Shown here piece after piece: positions 21,891 through 31,360 of a DNA stretch of 64,000 bases (the first letter of the stretch is position 1; the number at the start of each line of letters is the position of its first letter). The translations under genes and the position numbers were made by a program. The notes under the pieces are model-generated. The model had not been told where the DNA came from and made no database searches. It saw only the letters and a list, made by a program, of their open reading frames with translations. The DNA lies in contig NW_019173933.1 in the NCBI RefSeq assembly GCF_001642475.1, positions 558,001-622,000 of the forward strand. Direction: 5' to 3'. Origin of the DNA: Fonsecaea monophora (lineage: Eukaryota > Ascomycota > Eurotiomycetes > Chaetothyriales > Herpotrichiellaceae).

Positions 21891-22640
21891 TCAGATCTTG
21901 GCCCGGACCGGCTGGCTCGCTATCCGGTGGTGACGATACGACATTTGCTGCAACTGACGCGATGCTTCGCCGACGAGCTCATTCCGCAAGAGGCCATAGA
22001 CTCCCATCTTAGCCCTCGGAGCAATCTCCCTGGCCTTTTCCACCGCTCGTGACAACAACTGGTCGGGTTCTACCGCTTCGTCAATGACGCCGTCCACAAC
22101 GGCCGTGTCCGCCGTCCATCTGTGTGCTTCCAACAACATCTTTCTCGCCACCTGGGGGGCGAGCTTCAGCCGGGGAAGATAGCCGATGCCATCGAAATGC
22201 AGGCCTAGATTTACAGGCGGCATGCAGAAGAACCCTCTTTTCCGGTTCATCAACCGATAATCGCAGGAGAGTGAGAACGGACATGCTCCGCCAAAGGTGT
22301 GGCCGGTGATCGCGGCGATGGTCGGATATGGATAATCGAGGAGGGTTGCGAGCAAAGGGAAAAATCCATCTGCCGAAGACGCAGGATCCCGCGAGGCTTC
22401 TTCAAGGTCGACGCCGGTGCAGAAGAATTTATCGCTGGAGCTGGTGATGACGACGGCGCCCGGCTTGTCGGGGCCCAGCAGGACCTTCTCGATGTATCGA
22501 AGGGCGGAGATGATGTTTTGCGCGCTCTCGATATTTAGTCGGTTCTCTGGAGGTTTATTCATTGTAACCACGTAAACCCCAAGTGCACTATCGGCAAGCT
22601 CGATGGAGACATATTTCCATTTGGGCAGCGGGGAAGTCAT
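21891..22640 (-). CDS. Enoyl-CoA hydratase/isomerase family protein ending in AKI
   Basis: Third crotonase-fold gene of the window, intronless, 249 residues from the chosen ATG (22638-22640, MTSPLPKWKY). An upstream ATG at 22733 would add 31 residues lacking family similarity. The oxyanion-hole segments are FFCTGVDL and ITGHTFGGACPFSLSCDY. The latter is the Eci-type form rather than the NGxAxGGG of standard hydratases, so an isomerase-like enzyme is likely. The C-terminus is RAKI; AKI is a proven peroxisomal signal in the Candida tropicalis trifunctional enzyme, though weaker than SKL in general. The gene is divergent from the acyl-CoA oxidase and shares a promoter region of about 570 bp with it. 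Confidence 0.83.
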   Translation of the reverse strand: MTSPLPKWKYVSIELADSALGVYVVTMNKPPENRLNIESAQNIISALRYIEKVLLGPDKPGAVVITSSSDKFFCTGVDLEEASRDPASSADGFFPLLATLLDYPYPTIAAITGHTFGGACPFSLSCDYRLMNRKRGFFCMPPVNLGLHFDGIGYLPRLKLAPQVARKMLLEAHRWTADTAVVDGVIDEAVEPDQLLSRAVEKAREIAPRAKMGVYGLLRNELVGEASRQLQQMSYRHHRIASQPVRAKI

Positions 22641-23210
22641 GTTTTGCACGCTGCGGCGATAAAGACCTTCAGAACTGAATGAGAAACTCGTCCAACGGTG
22701 GTAAAATAATGAGGTGTGTGAAGAGTCAGACATCTAGGATGTGAGGGAGCTGCCTTCTGCATCTCTCTCGCAGCTGTAGACGCTAGACTCTTGGAGGGGG
22801 TCATTGGGAACCACAGCCTAGGCACACTGGCTTTCGGTGATTCGTTCAAGTTGGCATCCTGGCATTTGCCGCCCGGCGAGCGGAGTTTTGTGCGCTTCTG
22901 CCGAGGTGATTTCAGGTTTTATACTCGGTATAGACCCTCATACAACCCCGACGACGAATCATGACCATCCGGCCCAGACAGATGCTCCACGCTCCCCTCA
23001 ACCCCGCCTTTTACTAGTGCATATACCCCTGCATCCTACATTCGTCGACGATGATCCCCGGGCGGCCCGCCGGCAAAACGCACGTCTATGGAGACCGAGG
23101 TCCGCACTGTCCACGCTTGTCACGCTCAAGTCACCAGAGTGTCAACTATTATACCTCCAATGCTTCTTAGTTGACGACGATCTGTCAGGTCGCTGCCTTC
23201 TCCCAGTATC
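22641..23210. promoter_or_regulatory. Divergent hydratase/acyl-CoA oxidase promoter with two CCGAGG cores
   Basis: CCGAGG occurs at 22901-22906 and 23095-23100, the latter about 110 bp before the oxidase ATG. This is the reverse complement of CCTCGG, the established core for the Aspergillus FarA/FarB and Fusarium CTF1 regulators of fatty-acid use. Binding here is inferred. The copies were found by eye. Confidence 0.45.
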
Positions 23211-25319
23211 ATGTCCGACTTTTCAGCAAGTCTGAAGCCGGCTGAACCCCCCGCGCCCCGCATCTTAGCAGCAGAGCGGGCAAATACAAACATTGATGTC
23301 GGTCGACTGTCTCATCATCTTCTGCACCGCAATGGGTTCCGCGAGCGTCAAAGGCGGATTGTGGATGTCCTGGAGAATCACCCTCTCTTCTCAAAGAAGA
23401 ACAACCTGAATATGTCTCGGCCGGAGCGGTTTCACGTAGGTCTGGCACGGGCAAAGGAACTCAGGCGGATTTCTAGGCGCTACGGATGGTCCGAAGACGA
23501 TGATAGAGTGGCCGAATATCTCCTGGACGAGGTTTCGCCCTTTGCGCTCTCCAACACTATGTTCCTGGCATCGTTGAGGCAGCAATGTGACGATGAGCAG
23601 AGGACGTATTGGTTACCTAAGATCGAGAACTGGGAGATTGTTGGCTGCTATGGCCAGACGGAACTTGGTCATGGCAGTAACGTTCGGGGGATCGAAACCG
23701 AGGCCAGATGGAACCCTGAAGGCAGGGATTACGTTCTTCACAGTCCTCACCTGACCGCAGCGAAATGGTGGAACGGCTCTCTTGGTCGCTGTGCAAATCA
23801 TGCCGTCGTCGTCGCACAGTTAATGCTCCCAGATGAGAATGGGACTATGAAATCGTACGGACCACATCAGTTCATCGTCCAGGTCCGCGACATGAAAACC
23901 CACAAGCCCCTTGAAGGGGTGGTGATTGGCGACATCGGGCCAAAATACGGGTACGCCTCTATGGATAACGGCTACATGCTCTTCAAGAACTTTCGTATTC
24001 CTTCGTCTGCGCTCCTGGCCAAGTATTCCCGCGTCACCGAGAGTGGAAAGTACATCAAGCCTGAGAAGCCGGCCACCGTGTATGGCTCGTTAACCTACGC
24101 ACGGGCGCAGATTATCATGCAGGCACGGCTCGTGCTGGCCCGCGCTGTCACCATCGCCGTCCGATACACACTGATAAGACGACAATTCCGCGACCGGGAC
24201 GCCTCACCTACCGCGCCAGAAGAGGCTGTGCTTAACTATCCGACGGTTCAGATCAGAGTGCTTCCTTTACTAGCCACAACGTTTGCTCTTCATTATACAG
24301 GTGAAGCTATGAACGAAATCTACTCTTCGACACGAGCGCGGATCGAAGAGCATAACGACTTTTCTAAAATAGCCGAGATGCATGCGGCTTCATCTGGACT
24401 GAAGGCGTTATGTACCACGCTGGCCGCGGATGGGATCGAAACGTGCCGCCGCGCGCTTGGAGGCCACGGATTTGGCGGTGGGAGTGGTATAATCTCGTTG
24501 AACAACGACTATCTATCGAAACCGACAGTGGAAGGCGATAACTACATGATCACCCAGCAAACGGCCAGTTATCTCATTAAGCGCATGCAGAAGTGTGTCA
24601 AGGAGCCTTCTGCCACGAGAACGGATGATGCAGACCGCGCGTTCCTGGACTTCCTGCAAACGAGAGATCGCGTCCCTGAGTTTGACGTGCTCCATTGCGA
24701 CAGAGACCTCGTGGCGGCATTTCAGTTCCGAGCGAGCCTGCTCGCGCACCAGGCGTACCAAGCGCGGATTGAGGAGAAAACACCGTGGAAACGTATGCTT
24801 ATTCGCCTACACAGATTGAGCAACGCGCACTGCCAAGCCGTCCTTGTGGCCAATTTCTACAACGCCCTAGCGACCCAGACGCCGCAGCTCGGGCAGACCA
24901 CACACAACGTCATGCACGCGCTGTTCAGACTGTTCACCCTCTCGACACTTGAGAAACAAGCGGCTGATTTTTTGATCGCAGGGGTGTTGCTGCCTAGTCA
25001 TCTCGAGGGCCTGTCCTCGCAGCTTCAAACACTCCTGGATACTGTTCGAGTCCACGCCGCTGCCTTGGTGGATGCCTGGGACATTCCCGACTATTTACTG
25101 TCTAGTTCGCTCGGGCGCTATGACGGTGACGTCTACTCGAGCCTCTTCCGCGTGGCACACGAGGAAAATCCGCTCAACATGCACACCTTCAATAGCGACT
25201 GGCGCAGCGAAGAGATCATAATGGGTGAGGGTGAGGAACATGCCCGCAATCGGATCATGGCCTTGGTACGTGGATCTTTTGGTCACGAACAGAGCAGCCC
25301 AGTCACATCCAGGCTTTGA
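23211..25319 (+). CDS. Acyl-CoA oxidase, PTS1 (SRL)
   Basis: Flavoprotein that introduces the first double bond in peroxisomal beta-oxidation, passing electrons to oxygen to give hydrogen peroxide. A single exon of 702 residues matches the usual length of about 660-720. Landmarks are GCYGQTELGHGSNVRGIET (the flavin/substrate loop of the family), TAAKWWNGSLG, the GGHGFGGGSG region, and the VEGDNYMITQQTASYL segment that contains the catalytic-base glutamate. It ends in TSRL, a canonical peroxisomal signal. ATG at 23211 fits an extended N-terminus typical of the family. Chain-length preference cannot be read from the sequence. It is divergent from a hydratase/isomerase gene and followed on the same strand by the CTF1-like regulator. 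Confidence 0.95.
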   Translation: MSDFSASLKPAEPPAPRILAAERANTNIDVGRLSHHLLHRNGFRERQRRIVDVLENHPLFSKKNNLNMSRPERFHVGLARAKELRRISRRYGWSEDDDRVAEYLLDEVSPFALSNTMFLASLRQQCDDEQRTYWLPKIENWEIVGCYGQTELGHGSNVRGIETEARWNPEGRDYVLHSPHLTAAKWWNGSLGRCANHAVVVAQLMLPDENGTMKSYGPHQFIVQVRDMKTHKPLEGVVIGDIGPKYGYASMDNGYMLFKNFRIPSSALLAKYSRVTESGKYIKPEKPATVYGSLTYARAQIIMQARLVLARAVTIAVRYTLIRRQFRDRDASPTAPEEAVLNYPTVQIRVLPLLATTFALHYTGEAMNEIYSSTRARIEEHNDFSKIAEMHAASSGLKALCTTLAADGIETCRRALGGHGFGGGSGIISLNNDYLSKPTVEGDNYMITQQTASYLIKRMQKCVKEPSATRTDDADRAFLDFLQTRDRVPEFDVLHCDRDLVAAFQFRASLLAHQAYQARIEEKTPWKRMLIRLHRLSNAHCQAVLVANFYNALATQTPQLGQTTHNVMHALFRLFTLSTLEKQAADFLIAGVLLPSHLEGLSSQLQTLLDTVRVHAAALVDAWDIPDYLLSSSLGRYDGDVYSSLFRVAHEENPLNMHTFNSDWRSEEIIMGEGEEHARNRIMALVRGSFGHEQSSPVTSRL

Positions 25320-26013
25320 TCTGGGCAGGGGTGGCAGGGTCTCAATCATCTGGACCAAAACGAATTGTCAATTCCTGTGGCTCATTCGTCTTTACCTTGC
25401 CTAACAAGGGGTCTGTCCACGGTCTAGACGCCTGTCGCACATCAGTTGTGTTTGCATGACTTTTTCTTGCCGTTGCTACTGTATTGGGTTAGTATAGTTC
25501 TCAGACAAAATCCTCACTCATTGGTTGCGTTTCCTGACCCGAGAGGTGAGAAATAGCCGAGTTTCGGCAAATGTTGCATCTGGCCTCGGCAAATCTTTAT
25601 ATAGACTAGCGTCTTGGTGCTATGAATTTCCTAGGGCTGCTTGTAAAGACTAGCTCGCTCTGATCTGTAGGCGCGGAGCTGGCGAATGGGCCATCACTCC
25701 GTTTTGCTTCAGCCAGCAAATGGCAGAAGTACCAAAGTCTTCAATTCTCCTGTCTTGTGCATTGCAGACCATCCCTGCAATATTGCTGCATCTCTGGTCA
25801 TTGGCTAATTGAAGTGTCGCGTTCAGTTTTAACTCATCCGTGATTGTCCATTCACCCCGGATTGGAGCCTTGGCGCCAAGTGCGGGGCAGATTTACGGCA
25901 GGTCAGCCGACCAGCCACGTGCCAGCTCCAGCATGATATGAATAGCGCCTTTCCTGCAGTTGCTGGCCATTGGAATCGATTTATCACCCACATCGAATAT
26001 CAGGCGCTGAACT
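25320..26013. promoter_or_regulatory. Region upstream of the CTF1-like regulator with one CCTCGG core
   Basis: No gene recognised. CCTCGG lies at 25584-25589, about 425 bp before the regulator's ATG, which would allow autoregulation; this is inference. A further CCTCGG falls inside the coding start of the regulator. Confidence 0.35.
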
Positions 26014-28745
26014 ATGGCCCAGCCCTCGGCCGAGTGGTCTGTACTTGCTTCAGAGTCGAGACTGAATCGGCCGAGGAATCCTCGCTCTGCCAAAGCATGT
26101 CTTTCGTGCCGCGGCCGAAAGGTGCGCTGCGATGCCGTCTCAAAGAGACCCGAGCCATGCACCAACTGCACCCTAGATGGATTGATATGTGAGTTGGCTC
26201 CACGAAGGTACGTAGCCGCTACCCCAGTCGCGGGCGTGGTCGACCTTCCTTGATGCATCTAATTCGATCCTCAACAGGCACTCAACCCGTCGATCTCAAG
26301 GAGCTGGCGTACCTACTCGCAAAACTGGTTCTGCGAGGGTTTCTGACTCCGATGGCCACTCAGTACACAACACATATCCGTCTCGAAGGATTAATCAAGC
26401 CAGAGAGATCGGTCCACCCGACGCAGGAGCTCTTGCAGCATCGCCCGCGAACGCCTCTCAGACCCGTTCTGAAGATAGTGTGCAGCCAGACGAGGACATT
26501 GAGACAACACAGATCACGGTGCGTCAACCGTTTGGCGCCCGCGCCAGCATCAACATGCGCAGTGAAACATCATTGTCTCAGGTCCAGAACAATACCGATG
26601 TTTGTATGCTGAGTACAGATGATTTCACAGCGGAATCACAGACGGCTATATTATCCGAGTCATATGATTCCTTCCTGCCCGCTCTAGACTACGAGTTTTC
26701 AGATGAGCAGATACTGGAGCAATACATGAATCTGACAGACGTGTTCGATCCATCTGTGACCGCTGCGATGAGCGTAGGCCATCCGCTTGGACTGTCGCCA
26801 GCATCCGTGGAGCCACCTGTTCAACACAGACGTCATGTGTTCAAGTCCCCTCTGCCTTGGGTTGCCGACTGGGTCATGGAGAGCCACAAGGATGACGACG
26901 CCTACACCCAACTGGTAGAACAAAGAGTGTTGCACCTGCCTGAGATCTCCGAAATCTCTATGTCGGTACAATTGTATTTCACCTACGTGCACCACAGGCT
27001 CCCTCTGCTCGACGAACGCGACTTTTACCTTCTGGTGAACGGCACAGAAGATGAGTCGTCGGAGCGACCACTAACTCCAATTAGTCTAGCACTTTTATAC
27101 TGTATTATGTTCGCAGCGTGCCCGGTGAGTCCTGACACGCAGGTGTTGTGATGAGGAGTGCCGCCACTGACACAGGCACAGTACTCAAAAGTGCGCGGTA
27201 TGGATCCGTCTCAGATTCGGACTTTACGAGCAAAGCGGAACGAACATTACTCTAGGGCGACTGTATGCCAATTTCCTACCCGCTTTTCAACCCGTGTGCT
27301 GACTCGTCCCGGGCCTGTGCAGTTCCTATTCAAACTAGGTTGCGAAAGTGATCCGATGCGAAGAGTTCAGATTTGCCTCTTGCTCAGTACCTTCAAGGCC
27401 TATCCAGGCCACTTTGTGGAGAATGAACGCTGGATAATTGAAGCATACAAGACGATCGAGAGCGTCGGCGTGTGGCCTCAGAAGAACTCGACCCCAGGAT
27501 TTGCCGAACGATCGGAGTGGAATCGAGTATGCGCATGTTGGCTACACCGGTTTTCGAGTGCTCTCATGGGACTCAAATGGACGAGCAACCCAAAGATGAT
27601 GGACGCCATTTCCTTGCCTTGGCACACGCTTGGACTAAAAGACTTCGAACGAGACTTCAGTTTCTCGTGGTACTTGAGCGCCGCTGTAAAACAGCAACTG
27701 ACGCGTCTTTTCGTGGCTCGCATCGAGATGCAAGTCTTGTTCGGTCACCTGGGCAAGGTCTTGTGGAGGCGCACTGCCGATCAGCTGGAACTGATAGGAG
27801 AAAAGCCTGACTTTACACCGCCAGCTCCATCGAACCCGATGCCTGTTGAAGAGATGGAGGCGCGCTATCGTAAATGGAGGTACGACAACACTTCACTTTG
27901 CGAGCTGAAACCGCACGAGTCTCTGCCGCATTTTGAAAGGCGCCTCCTCCGCCTGGAACAGTTGATAACTAAGTTGACATATGAGTAAGGCCACTCACAG
28001 AAGCCACCGTGCAAACCTTTGTCCCTTCTGTACTGATTCGGGTGCACTGCGTTTTGCCGCTTTCTCGCCAGCTGTTGACATCCGATTTCAGATATGCCAT
28101 TACCATCCTGTACCAAAACACACTCATCCTGGAGAGGAGCCTGATTACACCGTGGGCCAGGAGGATCATCGAATCTTCTCGATTAGCGCTGTGGGATTCG
28201 ATCAAGTCAATGATGGAGATCTTGAAAGAAGTGCGGGATGAGCAGATGGTATTTCAACTACCATCCAACATGTGAGTGCCGGCCATACCACCCTCTCATC
28301 CGTCTTTTGTCCGCGAGAAATGGTTTTATTGAGACGACGCTCTAGGTTGATCGTGGTCCTCATCCCACTGACCATTTTCTACCTTTACCTCCAACAAGCC
28401 ACAGACTTTGAACCCTCAACAGTTGAGAGTCTCGCCATCTGCTCGCAGCTATCGAAGACAATGGTGGACCTCTATGACGCCACAGAATTTTTCCCCACCA
28501 TCTTGAAAAACACTCTTGTGCTCGCCCAAAGGTACAGGCAGACTTCACTCGGCTCCTGCGAACCCGAGTCTCTGCAGAATCCTCAATTGCCGCCACGACC
28601 GAAGGACGAGACATGTCTCCCCAACTATCAACTTTACTCGTTGGTCCTTCGATTCCAGTGTCTCGCTCTAGTCCTGGGACGTATCCCGCGGGTCGAGGAC
28701 TTCGTGCAGCAGGAACCAACCAATCGCCCCCTGGCGATAATCTGA
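26014..28745 (+). CDS. Zn2Cys6 transcription factor, CTF1/FarA-like
   Basis: Predicted nuclear regulator. Six exons join in frame: 26014-26207, 26278-27124, 27176-27262, 27323-27984, 28092-28271 and 28346-28745, giving 789 residues. The binuclear zinc cluster has cysteines at 29, 32, 39, 49, 52 and 59 (C-x2-C-x6-C-x9-C-x2-C-x6-C), in the context ACLSCRGRKVRCD and CTNCTLDGLIC, followed by a basic tail across intron 1. This closely resembles CTF1 and FarA/FarB, which switch on fatty-acid and cutin use. The middle holds the fungal_trans region (LYFTYVHHRLPLLDERDFY, RRVQICLLLSTF). The 27985-28091 intron restores TYEYAITILYQNT. Its position among beta-oxidation genes carrying CCTCGG cores suggests it is the local regulator; that link is inferred. 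Confidence 0.87.
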
Positions 28746-29597
28746 GTGGATGACACGGGAAGACCACGAACCCCAGCTCAGCTGAACTCTCTGGGGGCAA
28801 TGGACTGCGAATGGACTTCAGCACAGAATGATGTTACAGTTTCGCATCACCATTACAGTGGCTAAGTGGATAAGGACCACGCTTGAATTCCAGGCCGAAG
28901 CCAGTGCCATTCAGCCCCGCTGCTAATATTCGGTTCACAGGCGTACGGGTCAGGATCGCCTCTCAGGACGAATGAACCATTCGCAGAGACCTGACACGAC
29001 TCCACTGGAAATATCTCCCATTGGGTTGGCTTTATATCCCCACTAGTTCTCAGAAACCGTGCACGCTAAGTCAGGCTAAGCGGAGACAGGTACAGCTTCA
29101 TCCCCGCGAAGCCCTTTAATGCTAGGCTAACTTGATGTGGTATCCTTAGATGTACCTTAATATAAAGCCGGCCAGCGACAACGACGAGATCCGTGGTGTC
29201 CCGACTTCGGACCGCCAGATAGGGTTCGCGTAACTCTGGCCCAGATGCTGCCCAGGTACTGCGCAAAGTCAGGGGTCAAGGCAATCCCTCGCTATTGGTC
29301 CAGGTTTGTAAAGACCCGCCCGGTCGATTTTTGGTGATTACACAGCCATTCATTGGTCTTAAGTGGCAGATATGGTACCGGTTGTCCGGTACCTTACACT
29401 TTTGGTGTAGTTGGGCTCTCGAGGGATTGGGGAGGCGTGGGATATGAAGGACAAGACCTTTCGGAGTTGTGAGGGTATTACTGAACAGATGCGCTGACTG
29501 AACTATGATATTTTGTCTACTTGAATCGACAAGGCATTCTACCACTATCTCAGACGCATTCTATTTTTCGTGTCGGACCGTCCCCTACTTTTACACA
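28746..29597. other. Intergenic between convergent genes
   Basis: 3' flanks of the CTF1-like regulator (+) and the alcohol dehydrogenase (-). No gene or CCTCGG core was seen. Confidence 0.35.
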
Positions 29598-30857
29598 TCA
29601 GACCGGCTCTTCCGATGATGGGTTCTGAGTCAAGTCAAACACAACTTTATGTACTTTCCTCGCTTCGAAATCCTTCCAGGCCTGCGGTGCCTCTTCCAGT
29701 GGCATCTTCCTACCACACAAGAAGGCAACCTTCTCTTGCTGGCGTATCAACACATCCAGAGCCGATTTGAACACACTTGACACCGGACACCGACCGAAAG
29801 CAAGGGTGGCGGCCTTACCGTAGAGGAGCAACCCCGGAATTTCCAGAGTGGCCGTGTGCACACCGATCGAGCTGATCTTGCCGTATGGTCTGACTATGTC
29901 AAGCCCGAGCATGAGCGCGTCACTGCGTCCAACGACTTCCACTACCACGTCAGCACCACGGCCGCCGGTGGCAGCCCGGATCTTGTCGGCAGGTTGGTCG
30001 TCCAGTGCAAGAGCGATGGCACCGATCTTTTCGGCTTCAGCTAATCGTTCCGGTACCGAATCTATGGCGTAGACCGTCTTCACCATTGTGAGAGCAGTGG
30101 CAATGGCGCAAATGCCCACTGGTCCGCATCCTATGATCACTGCCGTGAAATCTTCTCGTTCGTCCGGCCGAAGGTCTGACAAAAAGCGGGAAGCGGCGAA
30201 ATAGCCGGTGGGAAAGATGTCCGCCATCAACACCAGTAGATTTTCGTCGACCCCTTCAAAGCATCAACGAGAGAGCAAGGGTGGCGAGGATTGTCCATAT
30301 ACCTACCGTCTGGAGATTTGAAGAGGGTTGTGTCGGCCAGTGGTACCCTGACATACTCGGCTTGTCCACCGGGGACCCCTCCAGGCATGCCAAACATCTG
30401 GCCCTTGGTGCACCGTCCGGATAGAGATCGTGTACAGTAGAAGCACTGCGAGCAAGCCGTCGAGAACGGGACGACAGCTCTCTCGCCGATCTCGAATGAT
30501 TTGACGTCTTCACCCTTTTCGACAATCGAACCGACAAATTCATGGCCACAGATCAGGCCCGGGGGGATGTTGACATGGCCACGGTAGTAGTGTAGGTCAG
30601 ATCCCTGATGTGCTTCGTGTTAGCCACCTTTCAGGGACTTCCTCTGGCCCCTGTATCCACTTGACCTACACATAATGCTGTGGCCGTGACTTTCAAGATG
30701 ACATCGGTAGGATCCTGTAGCGTTGGTACCGGTCGATCTTCTACAGCCACCTGCGCGTAGGCGTGTCAGCATGCTACTTTGAGACATTCTGCGCGCGCGC
30801 CCCTCGTACCTCGAAAGGTCCCTTGAAGACGACTGCGCGCATCGTCCGGTTTGACAT
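29598..30857 (-). CDS. Zinc-dependent medium-chain alcohol dehydrogenase
   Basis: Medium-chain dehydrogenase/reductase that oxidises an alcohol with NAD(P). Four exons join in frame: 30857-30810, 30750-30670, 30604-30307 and 30253-29598, giving 360 residues. The GroES-like N-terminal half carries the catalytic zinc ligands in CGSDLHYYRGH and CGHEF, and the structural zinc cysteines in CSQCFYCTRSLSGRC. The nucleotide-binding half has GCGPVGICAIA. The pattern is that of secondary-alcohol/formaldehyde-type zinc dehydrogenases. No peroxisomal signal is present (EEPV). It is divergent from the Baeyer-Villiger monooxygenase and shares its promoter, suggesting consecutive steps: either making the ketone substrate or oxidising the alcohol released after ester cleavage. 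Which of these applies is not determinable. Confidence 0.88.
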
Positions 30858-31360
30858 CTTGAGATGTTTCAATCAATTCGAAATAGGGGAGGAAATTCTA
30901 TGTCGTTACTGACAAAGTCACCCCAAATGGAGCAAACAAGAGCAGTGTATTATGTACTAGGTACCAGGTCGGGTTCTTTGACTCCCTTCTGGGAACGCGA
31001 GAGCCAGAATGCAACCCTCTACAATGTCCCTGCTCGTACGTAGTTTGTTGGTAGGTCGCCATCTTGGGCCTCGGGCTCTACTACCTCTGCTATACCTCGG
31101 GCTGCTCCGGGTTAACACTTAACGGTACAAGGTGATCCACACCAAAACTGTGTACGGGTGATAGAGAGAGACCCTCGGGCCAAGTTATATCCTCATACCG
31201 CCTTTAGCTCCTTGGCCGTGTACAGGGCGGAACGCTGTTCTTGATATTTATCTAATATCACCCTTCACACGAGGATTGGATCGCGTCGCTCAGCCCAACG
31301 AGAGTTCCAACCGTCTACACCATACCGTTATATTTTCTTCGCCCGTGTCCGTACTAGGCC
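30858..31360. promoter_or_regulatory. Divergent alcohol dehydrogenase/monooxygenase promoter with three CCTCGG cores
   Basis: CCTCGG occurs three times on the plus strand, at 31069-31074, 31095-31100 and 31173-31178, all within 110 bp and 180-300 bp before the monooxygenase ATG. By chance one would expect about one per 2 kb over both strands. Candidate binding sites for the CTF1/FarA-like regulator at 26014; not proven. Confidence 0.5.

Noticed and set aside
27985..28000. A 16-bp intron in the CTF1-like regulator (GTAAGG to CACAG)
   Set aside because: Too short to splice; the acceptor at 28091 gives a normal 107-bp intron and restores the family sequence YEYAITILYQ.
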